Source of the DNA: M0103 sp040386155
GTDB lineage: Bacteria > Bacteroidota > Bacteroidia > Flavobacteriales_D > Crocinitomicaceae
Length of the DNA: 64,000 nt
NCBI GenBank assembly: GCA_040386155.1
Contig: JAZKFZ010000001.1
Span: 434,001-498,000 of the forward strand
Direction: 5' to 3'
Made by a program: the position numbers and the translations under genes. Positions 51,534 to 60,321 of the stretch are shown here, in pieces. Under the pieces are notes generated by a model. That model did no database searches. It had not been told where the DNA came from and worked only from the letters and a program-made list of their open reading frames with translations. How positions within the stretch are numbered: position 1 is the stretch's first letter; each line of letters starts with the position of its first letter.

Positions 51534-53048
51534 ATGAAATTAGGACTTATCATCTTAGATGGATGGGGAATTGGTAACCACTCTCATTCAGATGCTGTTT
51601 TCAACGCAAAAACGCCTTGCATGGATGCTTTAGTGCAAAACTATCCGAATGCAACTTTGCTAACCAGTGGTGAAAATGTTGGTTTACCTGATGGACAAAT
51701 GGGTAACTCAGAAGTGGGACATCTCAATATTGGTGCTGGAAGAATTGTGTATCAAGAGTTAACTCGCATTAATAAGTCCATTCGTGAAGGAGATTTCTTT
51801 CAAAATCAGGTGCTGTTCAATGCTTTTAAACTAGCAAAAGCGGAAAACAGAAAAGTACATTTCATCGGATTAGTATCTGATGGCGGTGTACATAGTTCGC
51901 AAGATCATTTAATTGCACTTTGTAAAATGGCGCATTCCTTCGATTTGAAAGAGGTTTTTATTCATGCGTTTACGGATGGAAGAGATTGTGATCCTAAAAG
52001 CGGACTTGCGTGCATTCAGTATGTAGAAGAGCAAATTCAAAGAACTACGGGAAAAATTGCATCTGTTATAGGTCGCTACTTCGCTATGGATCGAGACAAT
52101 CGATGGGAAAGAGTCAAAAAAGCATACGATTTATTGGTCAATGGAACCGGCACACACTTTTCATTCGCTCAAGAGGCAATCTCGCAAGCATACTCAAGTG
52201 GTGTAACGGATGAATTTATTGAAGCGAGTGTAATTACGAAAGATGGACAAGTACTTGCTAAAATTGAAAATGGCGATGTGGTCATTAATTTTAATTTCCG
52301 AACCGATCGTCCTCGCGAAATTTCTATTGCACTTACGCAGCAAGATTTTCATGAATACAATATGCACGCACTAGATCTGCATTATGTGACGATGACAAAT
52401 TACGATTCGACGTTTCGAAATGTAAATGTTGTTTTTGAAAAAGATAATTTAGAACAAACATTAGGCGAAGTACTTTCTTATAACGGAAAATCGCAAGTTA
52501 GAATTGCTGAAACAGAAAAATATCCACACGTCACTTTTTTCTTTAGTGGTGGAAGAGAGGTGCCATTTTCTGGCGAGTCTAGAATATTAGTAAACTCTCC
52601 AAAGGTTGCAACGTATGATTTACAGCCAGAAATGAGTGCTGTTGAAATTACGAAGAGAATTCAAGTTGAAATTGAAAACAATGAGCCCGATTTTATTTGC
52701 TTAAATTTTGCGAATGCTGATATGGTTGGACACACGGGTGTTTACGAGGCGATAATCAAAGCAGTTGAAACAGTTGATGCTTGTCTTGAAAAAGTACTTA
52801 CCGTAGGAAAACAATTTGGGTATGAATTTCTAGTTATCGCTGATCATGGGAATGCTGATTTTGCCATCAATGAAGATGGAACTCCAAACACTGCTCACTC
52901 ACTGAACCCAGTGCCAGTTGTTTTAATCACTCAAGATAAACAAATCAAGTTAAGAAATGGAATCCTTGCTGATGTTGCCCCGACAATTTTGGAAAGAATG
53001 CAGGTGCAACAACCTTCCCTTATGTCGGGAATATCATTATTGCGTTAA
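51534..53048 (+). CDS. gpmI: 2,3-bisphosphoglycerate-independent phosphoglycerate mutase
   Basis: 504 residues, full length. Metal-binding and catalytic features of the alkaline-phosphatase-like family are intact: LIILDGWG with Asp9, phosphoserine Ser59 (GQMGNSEVGHLNIG), HAFTDGRDCDPKSG, and IADHGNADFAINEDGTPNTAHS near the end. It interconverts 3- and 2-phosphoglycerate in glycolysis and gluconeogenesis, with two manganese ions. It is the last gene in the purF-like-kinase-gpmI run. Confidence 0.95.
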   Translation: MKLGLIILDGWGIGNHSHSDAVFNAKTPCMDALVQNYPNATLLTSGENVGLPDGQMGNSEVGHLNIGAGRIVYQELTRINKSIREGDFFQNQVLFNAFKLAKAENRKVHFIGLVSDGGVHSSQDHLIALCKMAHSFDLKEVFIHAFTDGRDCDPKSGLACIQYVEEQIQRTTGKIASVIGRYFAMDRDNRWERVKKAYDLLVNGTGTHFSFAQEAISQAYSSGVTDEFIEASVITKDGQVLAKIENGDVVINFNFRTDRPREISIALTQQDFHEYNMHALDLHYVTMTNYDSTFRNVNVVFEKDNLEQTLGEVLSYNGKSQVRIAETEKYPHVTFFFSGGREVPFSGESRILVNSPKVATYDLQPEMSAVEITKRIQVEIENNEPDFICLNFANADMVGHTGVYEAIIKAVETVDACLEKVLTVGKQFGYEFLVIADHGNADFAINEDGTPNTAHSLNPVPVVLITQDKQIKLRNGILADVAPTILERMQVQQPSLMSGISLLR

Positions 53049-53157
53049 TATTTTAACACTTTATTTAGATTAACTTTTTGTTAATTGTATTAATCGGTTT
53101 AGTTTTACCTGAGATTTTCAGAAATGAGAATACTGACTATTGCTAAATTAACTATTT

Positions 53158-56100
53158 ATGAATTTAACTCTAAAGACCATTGCACTTTTGTGCTGTCTTT
53201 CTACTACAACTTTTGCTCAAAATTTAGTCGTTAATCCAAGTTTTGAAATTACAAACACCAATTGTGCAAACTTCGGGGGAGAAGGTTTTCGAACAGACTT
53301 AGACCCAAGTTGGGACAATGCCAATTCAAATATTGCTGGTGACAGTTGTTCTTCTCCAGATTTATTTTCAGCATGTAATACTATTTTTGGTGGTGCACCT
53401 GGTCCAACAAACATGCCCGATGCTACCTCTTTTGGAATTGGATGGCAATATTCAAGAACTGGAACTCGCCATGTAGGGGCAATTTTGTATTCTGCACCCT
53501 TCGGTTTCGGTGATCAATACCGAGAATATATTCAGGGACATACAAGTACACCTTTGGTGGCAGGTCAAACGTATTGTGTTTCATTTTATGTTAGTTTATC
53601 AGATGGTTCTCCCCATGCCGTATCCAATATTGATGTTTATTTTGGCAATTCTCAATTTTTACAAGATGCCTGTACCGTCGGACCTAGAATTAATGTCACA
53701 CCACAACTAACAAATACTTGTGGTGTTATTTCCGATACAATGAATTGGACACGCCTTCAATGGAATTATACAGCTACTGGTGGGGAACAATATTTTATAA
53801 TTGGAAATTTTAAAAACGATGCTGCAACCACTCATGTGGCTGCAACAGGTGCAGGTTTTGGAAATTATTTTGCCTACTACTTTATTGATGATGTAAGCAT
53901 TGTCCCAAATACGTGTTGTTTTGCTGAAATCAATGGACAAACAAATTCTTGTTCGACTGACGCTCCATTCAATATGACAGCGTCTCCTGGAACTGCTTGT
54001 ACTATTCCTTTAACTGGAACTTGGAGCGGACCAGGAATTACAAATGCAGCAAACGGAACTTTTAGTCCAGCGGTTGCAGGTGTTGGAACGCATACCATTA
54101 CTTTTACCGCTTCGTGTGGTTATGTTGCAACACAAGCTGTCAATGTGTCAAGTTGTTCAATGGCTGTTTGTGAAGAAACTAATGGAACATTCACCGTCTC
54201 AGGTGGCGTCGGACCTTACACTTGGCAAAACTGGGTAGCAGCTACTTCAACACCCATTACTACCCAAGCGCAATGTACAGCTTGTGGCTATTCTTGGTTT
54301 TTTGGGAGTTGTTTAAATGGTGTTATGCCAGCAACAACATGTAACTCACCTGCAGGATGGGCAACTGTTGGAACTGGAACGAATATTACTCCTCCGGGTG
54401 GAGCAACACAAATGCAAGTAATTGACAACACTGGATTTATTGTTGCTATCGATCCAAACAATGTTCCTGCGTGTGTTACCAATCCTTGTCCAACAATAAC
54501 AGTTAGCTTCAGTGGTGTTACACCTGTTGATTGCTTCGGCGGAAATGATGGTGCGGCAACTGCATCAGCTTCAGGTGGTTCCGGTTCCTACACGTACACT
54601 TGGCTTCCAGGAAGTTTGAATGGGGCTTCACAAAGCGCTTTAACTGCTGGATCTTATACGGTTAATGTGATCGATGGAAATTCCTGTCCAGGGACAGGAA
54701 CTGTTTCTATAACTCAACCTGCAACTGCTTTATCTGTTTCAATGGCAAGTACTCCAACAGGATGTACGTCTTCAACCGGTACAGCAACAGCTACTCCTTC
54801 AGGTGGAACAGCTAACTATACGTATGTTTGGTCTCCAAGTGGTGGAATAGGTCAAACAGCCAATAACCTAGCTGCTGGACCATACTCTGTGCTTGTAACA
54901 GATCAAAATGGTTGTCAAGTAACTGGTAATGTTACAGTTTCAACAAGTAATGGACCAACGATTAGTGTTGCCTCTAGCACACCGGTTGCTTGTAATGGTG
55001 GAACAAATGGAGCCGCAACTGTTGCAGGTGCTGGTGGAACAGGTACCTTAACTTACGCTTGGATGCCTGGTGGAATGACAGGAGCAACGCAAAGTGCCTT
55101 AGCAGCAAACACCTATACTGTAACTGTAACTGATGCTGCTGGTTGTAGCAATTCAACTGCAGTGGTCATCAATCAGCCGAATGCAATAGTAATTACGCAG
55201 GGAACAATTACTCCCGCTGATTGTGGAATTAGTAATGGTGCTGCCATAGTATCTGTGACAGGTGGCACAGGAACCTTGACCTATTCTTGGTCACCAACTG
55301 GTGGAACTTCGACAACTGCATCAAATATTCCAAGTGGGCCTTATTTGTTTGAAGCTGAGGATCAAAATGGCTGCACTGCTCAAGCGAATGTAGTAGTTCC
55401 AAATACCAATGGTCCAACAGTAACTATTGCAACTAATGTTGCTGCAACTTGCTTTGGAGCAAATGATGGCGAAGCAAGTGTTTCTGTAACTGGAGGTCAA
55501 GCACCTTATCTTTACGCATGGTCACCAACTGGTGGAAACGCTGCAATTGCTAGCAATTTGGCTGCTGGTATTTATTCATGTTTAGTTACAGATGATGATG
55601 GATGTATTGGAACTGTTAATGTGACTGTTACTGAGCCTACTCAAATTGCAATCATAGAAACAATTGTTGATGCTAATTGTGGAGCAAGTGATGGTGGTAT
55701 ATCAGTTCTTGCAAACGGGGGGATTGGAACGCTAACGTATCTGTGGTCGCCTGGAGGAGAAATTACATCGGGTATTTCAAATCTTTCTGCTGGGTTGTAT
55801 AGTGTTGAGGTAAGCGATGCAAATGGGTGTTCAGTCTCAGAGAATTATACAGTGGCAGCTGTTGGATCATTGGCTGTAGATATCACTCCAAATGCAGCAA
55901 CAATTGCGGAAGGTCAATCGGTTCAGTTAAGTGTTACTGGAGCAATCGATTATTCATGGACGCCGACTACTGGTCTTTCGTGCAGTGATTGCTCAAACCC
56001 AACGGCAACTCCATTAATAACAACAACGTATGTGGTAACAGGAACGGATGCTTTTGGTTGTACAGGAACTGACCAAATATTGATCGTTGTAGAAACAAAT

Positions 56101-56382
56101 TGTACTGAGTTTTTTGTGCCAACTGCATTTTCTCCTGATGGCTCTGGCCCAGCAGCAAACAACATTTTATGTATTCAAGGAAGCTGTATTGCTGAACTTA
56201 AATATTCGATTTACAATAGATGGGGAGAACAGGTCTTTACGACCGAAGATCCATCGATTTGTTGGGATGGAATCTTTAGAGATAAACCAGTGCAATCAGG
56301 TGTATACGCCTACAAAGTGTATGCAAAATTGTTTGATGGAACAGAAATTAGCCAAAGTGGAAACGTAACAGTTGTAAAGTAA
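53158..56382 (+). CDS. SprB-repeat adhesin with T9SS type B tail
   Basis: 1074 residues with signal peptide MNLTLKTIALLCCLSTTTFAQ. A non-repetitive N-terminal region (about 22-440), which resembles a carbohydrate-binding jellyroll around LVVNPSFEI, is followed by six SprB-like repeats of about 75 residues (about 455-900), each with a C-x-G-x-N-D/N-G start, Y-T-Y-x-W-x-P and a central VTDxxGC. An Ig-like domain (about 905-985) and the type B sorting tail (FFVPTAFSPDGSG, IYNRWGEQVF, CWDGIFRDKPV) close it. SprB of Flavobacterium johnsoniae is the gliding adhesin; this shorter relative may serve motility or attachment. The SprF/PorP-family gene follows after 7 nt. Confidence 0.87.
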   Translation: MNLTLKTIALLCCLSTTTFAQNLVVNPSFEITNTNCANFGGEGFRTDLDPSWDNANSNIAGDSCSSPDLFSACNTIFGGAPGPTNMPDATSFGIGWQYSRTGTRHVGAILYSAPFGFGDQYREYIQGHTSTPLVAGQTYCVSFYVSLSDGSPHAVSNIDVYFGNSQFLQDACTVGPRINVTPQLTNTCGVISDTMNWTRLQWNYTATGGEQYFIIGNFKNDAATTHVAATGAGFGNYFAYYFIDDVSIVPNTCCFAEINGQTNSCSTDAPFNMTASPGTACTIPLTGTWSGPGITNAANGTFSPAVAGVGTHTITFTASCGYVATQAVNVSSCSMAVCEETNGTFTVSGGVGPYTWQNWVAATSTPITTQAQCTACGYSWFFGSCLNGVMPATTCNSPAGWATVGTGTNITPPGGATQMQVIDNTGFIVAIDPNNVPACVTNPCPTITVSFSGVTPVDCFGGNDGAATASASGGSGSYTYTWLPGSLNGASQSALTAGSYTVNVIDGNSCPGTGTVSITQPATALSVSMASTPTGCTSSTGTATATPSGGTANYTYVWSPSGGIGQTANNLAAGPYSVLVTDQNGCQVTGNVTVSTSNGPTISVASSTPVACNGGTNGAATVAGAGGTGTLTYAWMPGGMTGATQSALAANTYTVTVTDAAGCSNSTAVVINQPNAIVITQGTITPADCGISNGAAIVSVTGGTGTLTYSWSPTGGTSTTASNIPSGPYLFEAEDQNGCTAQANVVVPNTNGPTVTIATNVAATCFGANDGEASVSVTGGQAPYLYAWSPTGGNAAIASNLAAGIYSCLVTDDDGCIGTVNVTVTEPTQIAIIETIVDANCGASDGGISVLANGGIGTLTYLWSPGGEITSGISNLSAGLYSVEVSDANGCSVSENYTVAAVGSLAVDITPNAATIAEGQSVQLSVTGAIDYSWTPTTGLSCSDCSNPTATPLITTTYVVTGTDAFGCTGTDQILIVVETNCTEFFVPTAFSPDGSGPAANNILCIQGSCIAELKYSIYNRWGEQVFTTEDPSICWDGIFRDKPVQSGVYAYKVYAKLFDGTEISQSGNVTVVK

Positions 56383-56389
56383 GCAGGTC

Positions 56390-57430
56390 ATGAAAAGAAA
56401 TAGATTAATTATTACAACTGCCTTTTTAGGCTTGCTTTTTCAAAACAGTTGGGCACAAGATGTGCATTTTTCGCACATGGAATTTTCACCATTGACCTTG
56501 AATCCAGCATTGGCTGGAGCAAATTCGCCCATGCAAGCAGTTGTGAATTATAGAAATCAGTGGAGCAGTGTTGCCGTTCCTTACTCTACCATTGCAGCGT
56601 CTTTTGATATGCGTTTCACAGAAAAAAGCAGAAATAAAAGTGGTTACTTAGTTGGCGGAGTCAATTTTTTTAATGACAATGCGGGCGATTTAAAGATCTC
56701 GTCAAACAATGTCAATCTTCATTTAGGGTATCATTTGATGATGGACACTAAGAATTCTCTTGGCTTGGCGATTTACACAGGTTATGGTCAACGTGCATTG
56801 AAAAATGTAGATGCAAAATGGAGTTCTCAATACAGTGGTGGAAGCTATGATCCAAATCTGGCAAGTGGTGAAGCGTTTAATAATCAGTCATTTGGTTATT
56901 TTGACGCAGGCGCTGGTCTTGTGTACACTCACGATTCAAACGAAGGCTATATGAATCAAAATATTGGACGGAAAATCAATGCTGGTTTTGCCATTTATCA
57001 CCTCAATCGACCTAGTTTTTCATTTGTGAATAAAGCAGACGAAAATTTATACATGCGCTTTTCAGCCTTCGTAAATGCTGAAATTGGTATTGGCAACTCG
57101 AGAGGGGTTATTATGCCTGGTGTCTATTTCCAAAGGCAAAAGACAGCAATGGAGATCTATTTTGGATCGTACTACAAGTATATTTTTCATGAAGGATCAA
57201 GAGCAACAGGCTTTACCCGCCCATTCTCATTAGCAATTGGCTTGTTCGGAAGAATCAAAGATGCAATGGTTGCAAAAGTAATGTTTGAATATGATCAATT
57301 TGCCTTGGGCTTTGGCTATGATTTTAATATCTCAAGCCTTACAACAGCTTCTCGTGCACGAGGGGGAATGGAATTTTTTCTACGCTTCAATATGAATAAT
57401 GGAGGAGGTTTTAGGACTGGTCGCCGCTAA
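56390..57430 (+). CDS. PorP/SprF-family T9SS outer-membrane protein
   Basis: 346 residues with signal peptide MKRNRLIITTAFLGLLFQNSWA. The family motif is clear: QDVHFSHMEFSPLTLNPALAGANSPMQAVVNYRNQWSSVAVPYSTIAASFDMRF, then a barrel rich in Gly/aromatic strands ending in GMEFFLRFNMNNG. PorP/SprF proteins are paired with T9SS type B cargo; SprF is needed for SprB secretion in F. johnsoniae. Its position 7 nt behind the SprB-repeat adhesin gene suggests it is the dedicated partner. The last 20 nt overlap the convergent hldE-like gene. Confidence 0.9.
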   Translation: MKRNRLIITTAFLGLLFQNSWAQDVHFSHMEFSPLTLNPALAGANSPMQAVVNYRNQWSSVAVPYSTIAASFDMRFTEKSRNKSGYLVGGVNFFNDNAGDLKISSNNVNLHLGYHLMMDTKNSLGLAIYTGYGQRALKNVDAKWSSQYSGGSYDPNLASGEAFNNQSFGYFDAGAGLVYTHDSNEGYMNQNIGRKINAGFAIYHLNRPSFSFVNKADENLYMRFSAFVNAEIGIGNSRGVIMPGVYFQRQKTAMEIYFGSYYKYIFHEGSRATGFTRPFSLAIGLFGRIKDAMVAKVMFEYDQFALGFGYDFNISSLTTASRARGGMEFFLRFNMNNGGGFRTGRR

Positions 57431-57926
57431 TCTTCTTGATGGTATTGGTGGTTGAAAAACCTTGAACCAATGGAATTGCAATTACTTTTCCACCTGATTT
57501 TGTGATGACATCAGATCCAACAATGTATTTCTTTGAATTTACATCTGTTTCCTTTGGATCGTAGTCTGCACCTTTGGTTAGTACATTTGGCTGCAGTGCT
57601 ACTATTAAATCGAGAGGGGTGTTTTCATCAAAAATTACAACGAGGTCTACTACCGCTAGTGCTGCAAGTACAATTCCTCTTGAAATTTCATCATTGATTG
57701 GTCGCTCTGGACTTTTGCCTTGTCGTCGAACAGAAGCGTCGGAGTTTAATCCAATTACCAATTTAGATCCCTCATCAGCAGATAGTGTCAAGTATTCCAC
57801 ATGTCCGCGGTGTAAAATATCAAAGCATCCATTGGTGAAAACCACTTGTTCTCCCACTTCTTTCCATTTTTTGACGATGGATTGCGCTTCTGAAAGCGAA
57901 ACTATTTTAGTTTTTAGCTGATTCAT
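57411..57926 (-). CDS. hldE: D-glycero-beta-D-manno-heptose 1-phosphate adenylyltransferase
   Basis: 171 residues starting at the ATG at 57926, selected because it fits the upstream gene's stop; two further in-frame ATG codons lie upstream. It is the C-terminal nucleotidyltransferase half of HldE alone (RfaE2), with the GCFDILHRGHVEYL HxGH motif and KGADYDPKETDVN. It activates heptose for LPS core. There is no kinase half in the window, so a separate rfaE1 must exist. Alternatively it may be a sugar or other nucleotidyltransferase of the cytidylyltransferase superfamily. It overlaps the flippase-like gene by 20 nt. Confidence 0.82.
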   Translation of the reverse strand: MNQLKTKIVSLSEAQSIVKKWKEVGEQVVFTNGCFDILHRGHVEYLTLSADEGSKLVIGLNSDASVRRQGKSPERPINDEISRGIVLAALAVVDLVVIFDENTPLDLIVALQPNVLTKGADYDPKETDVNSKKYIVGSDVITKSGGKVIAIPLVQGFSTTNTIKKISGDQS

Positions 57927-58956
57927 AGGACGCATGATCTGAATTTTTGTCAAACTTACGGGGTAAAAGTGCTAATGAAATCAAGCCTAGCACTATCATC
58001 AGAATAGTTTGAGATGTCCAAATAATCATTCCTAGCGCATTGCCAATTGCAAGGCCATTCGGTTCATCAGTTCCGAGGTAGTAGGCTACCACAATACCAA
58101 CCAATAATGGATAAGAACCAATGCCGCCATTGGTGAAAATTATACCAAGCGATCCAGCAATAAAACCCATCAAAATTGCTTCGTAACTTATATTGGCAGT
58201 TGCTGGGAGGCTTTTAAATGCTAAGGCAAACATTAGTAGGTACACGATCCAAATAACAAAGGTGTGAAACAAATAGGAAAAGGGTTGTTTCGACTTAAAA
58301 ATAGCGAAAACACCATTCATCACATCCTTGAAAAACTGAATAAACTTATTGCGCAAGCTTAGTTTAGTGATTAAAAGAAAAGTGAAAATGAGTCCACCAA
58401 GGAGTAGTGCTCCGTAAATGACATATTTCCATTGAAATCCAGTTGCTGAAGCGTCAGAGGGACTTCCAAATCTATTTTGCATGATTTCTTTGATCTTGAA
58501 AAAGTCGTCGTAACCAATCCAAACTGTAATCAGACCAATAGTACAAAGCATCACAAAGTCAATGGCTCTTTCGGCGATAATCGTTCCAAATGATTTCGAA
58601 AATGGCACCCCTTCAGATTGAAAAAGCATGGCAGATCGTGTTGGCTCGCCAGCTCTTGGAATGGTTAAATTCATTAAATAGCCAATCATAATGGCATGGT
58701 AGCGATTCCAAAAAGTAGTTTTGTAGCCAAGAGGTTCTAGCACATAATTCCATCGAATTGCTCTTGAACTGTAAGCAATAATGCTGATAAAGAGCGTAAG
58801 ACCGATCCAAAAATAATTTGCCTCTTGAAGTGCTTGATAAAAAATTGACTTTTCCTCTCTACTCATGTTCGCAAAGAAAAACCAAAACAAATAAATCCCT
58901 AGTGCCAGCGGTAAAACTGTTTTAACAAAGGATAGTATGATTTTTTTTGCCGACAT
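57907..58956 (-). CDS. Lysylphosphatidylglycerol synthase TM-domain/UPF0104 membrane protein
   Basis: 349 residues with about eight membrane helices (first at 8-28, later around 45-62, 140-160, 180-200, 230-250, 265-300 and 310-330). The TM-only LPG_synthase/UPF0104 family is supported by NRYHAIMIGYLMNLTIPRAGEPTRSAML, GTIIAERAIDFVML and the GSLGIIFTNGGIGSYP block. No catalytic lysyl-transferase domain follows, so it is a lipid flippase-like relative, not the full MprF enzyme. It shares an A with the panD stop (TAATG) and overlaps hldE by 20 nt. Confidence 0.83.
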   Translation of the reverse strand: MSAKKIILSFVKTVLPLALGIYLFWFFFANMSREEKSIFYQALQEANYFWIGLTLFISIIAYSSRAIRWNYVLEPLGYKTTFWNRYHAIMIGYLMNLTIPRAGEPTRSAMLFQSEGVPFSKSFGTIIAERAIDFVMLCTIGLITVWIGYDDFFKIKEIMQNRFGSPSDASATGFQWKYVIYGALLLGGLIFTFLLITKLSLRNKFIQFFKDVMNGVFAIFKSKQPFSYLFHTFVIWIVYLLMFALAFKSLPATANISYEAILMGFIAGSLGIIFTNGGIGSYPLLVGIVVAYYLGTDEPNGLAIGNALGMIIWTSQTILMIVLGLISLALLPRKFDKNSDHASYESAKN

Positions 58957-59306
58957 TAATCGATGCGATTGGTTTCCTCATTTGGAAACACCAATGATGG
59001 CTTAAAGGTTTTCGCTTCTTCGAAATCTAAGAATCCGTATCCGATGATGATGATGACATCGCCAACAGCAACTCTTCTTGCTGCTGGGCCGTTTAAACAG
59101 ATTTTCCCTGATTTTGCTTCGCCTTTAATAACGTATGTTTCAAAGCGCTCTCCATTGTTGATGTTTACAATTTGAACTTTTTCTCCTTCCAAAAGGTTAG
59201 AGGCTTGCATTAGTTCCTCATCAATGGTAATGCTTCCAATATAATTTAAATCCGCTTCTGTAACTCTTACACGGTGGATTTTCGATTTTACTACTTGAAT
59301 CAACAT
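58956..59306 (-). CDS. panD: Aspartate 1-decarboxylase proenzyme
   Basis: 116 residues. The self-cleavage site is Gly24-Ser25 in YIGSITID, which leaves a pyruvoyl cofactor at Ser25. Other conserved parts are the KIHRVRVTEADLNY opening and the NGPAARRVAVGDVIIIIGYG block. It makes beta-alanine for pantothenate. Its stop shares one base with the next gene's start (TAATG), so the panD-flippase-hldE operon is tightly coupled. Confidence 0.95.
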   Translation of the reverse strand: MLIQVVKSKIHRVRVTEADLNYIGSITIDEELMQASNLLEGEKVQIVNINNGERFETYVIKGEAKSGKICLNGPAARRVAVGDVIIIIGYGFLDFEEAKTFKPSLVFPNEETNRID

Positions 59307-59322
59307 GCTATAATAATTGCAA

Positions 59323-59330
59323 CAAATTTA
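59323..59330 (-). promoter_or_regulatory. -7 box upstream of panD
   Basis: TAAATTTG on the minus strand, 16 nt before the panD ATG. The only TTTG upstream is 15 nt away, which is short for a -33 box. Confidence 0.35.
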
Positions 59331-59357
59331 ATAAGGATTCAGCGACAAATGAATAAT

Positions 59358-60221
59358 TTATTCATTTTCATTGCTAAAGAGTTCAAGATTATCAATCAAG
59401 CGAACCTCTCCACAGTGCGCTGCAATGCAACAAACAGCGCTGTCAACCCATTTATTTGTGAGTGTTTCGAAGCTTGCGCCATCAATAATTTCAAGGTATT
59501 CTAAACGTAAAGCACCAATGGCAAAATAAGCGCGAGCTTTGGCAGCAAGAGCACTTGGCGTTTCTTTGATTGCCTGCAATTTTATAAATCGTAAGGTATC
59601 AATAATGATCAAGGCATCTTCTTTTTCTTCAGATGATAGTCGCATGTTTCGACTGCTTTTTGCCAATCCTGATGACTCCCGAAGAGTGGCACAAGCAACT
59701 AATTCAACAGGAAGATGAAGTTGTCGAATCATTTCGCGGATAACGGCTACTTGCTGATAATCTTTTTTCCCAAAGTAGGCCTTTTGAGGCTGCACGATGG
59801 CAAATAAATTATAGACTACGTGAGTAACCCCCTTAAAATGTCCAGCACGAAACTTACCCTCCAATACAGAATCTAAAAGTCCTAACTGTACACCTGGAAA
59901 ATGATTGTTCTCAGGATAAATTTCCTCAGGCGTGGGAATAAAGACAATAATTTCACCAAGAGTTGACAACATTTCAACATCTTTTTCCGGCATTCTAGGA
60001 TATTTTTCTAAATCAGTTGGGTTGTTAAATTGGGTAGGATTTACAAAAATACTTACAACAACAAGATCACATTCTTCTTTTGCTCGAGCAACAAGTGCCA
60101 TGTGTCCCTCATGCAAAGCACCCATGGTGGGCACAAAGCCAATACTTTTATTGTTGAGTCTCACAGCAATTAAGTGGGACTGAAGTTGCACACTAGTATA
60201 AAATACAATTGCTTTCGACAT
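59358..60221 (-). CDS. panC: Pantothenate synthetase
   Basis: 287 residues from the ATG at 60221; the longer frame starts at a TTG inside the -7 box. Motifs: HIGH-like VPTMGALHEGHMAL, FVNPTQFNNPTDLEKYPR, YFGKKDYQQ, and the KMSKS-like SSRNMRLS. It joins pantoate and beta-alanine using ATP; beta-alanine comes from panD, 52 nt downstream on the same strand. There is a divergent promoter pair with the GT5-like gene. Confidence 0.95.
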   Translation of the reverse strand: MSKAIVFYTSVQLQSHLIAVRLNNKSIGFVPTMGALHEGHMALVARAKEECDLVVVSIFVNPTQFNNPTDLEKYPRMPEKDVEMLSTLGEIIVFIPTPEEIYPENNHFPGVQLGLLDSVLEGKFRAGHFKGVTHVVYNLFAIVQPQKAYFGKKDYQQVAVIREMIRQLHLPVELVACATLRESSGLAKSSRNMRLSSEEKEDALIIIDTLRFIKLQAIKETPSALAAKARAYFAIGALRLEYLEIIDGASFETLTNKWVDSAVCCIAAHCGEVRLIDNLELFSNENE

Positions 60222-60242
60222 TGGTGATTTTTCTTGAGTCGA

Positions 60243-60275
60243 CAAAACTATTCTAAATACTTGATGTTCCGCAAT
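60243..60275 (-). promoter_or_regulatory. panC promoter, minus strand
   Basis: ATTG at 60275-60272, a 21-nt spacer and TAGTTTTG at 60250-60243. The ATG lies 21 nt beyond. It overlaps the plus-strand promoter of the GT5-like gene, so the two genes may compete for polymerase. Confidence 0.5.
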
Positions 60276-60291
60276 TTTTTCCGTAATTTTG
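60260..60291 (+). promoter_or_regulatory. Promoter of the GT5-like gene
   Basis: CTTG at 60260-60263, a 20-nt spacer and TAATTTTG at 60284-60291. It overlaps the panC promoter. Confidence 0.45.
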
Positions 60292-60321
60292 TTCGTTTTT
60301 TTAATAGAATCTGATTTATTG

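Noticed and set aside
54520..55860. Regular DNA repeats read as a CRISPR array or tandem satellite
   Set aside because: The periodicity is about 225 nt, in frame, and encodes SprB-like protein repeats; no spacer structure exists.
60222..60245. Longer panC start at 60245
   Set aside because: It is a TTG lying inside the -7 box; the ATG at 60221 gives the normal family start MSKAIVFY.
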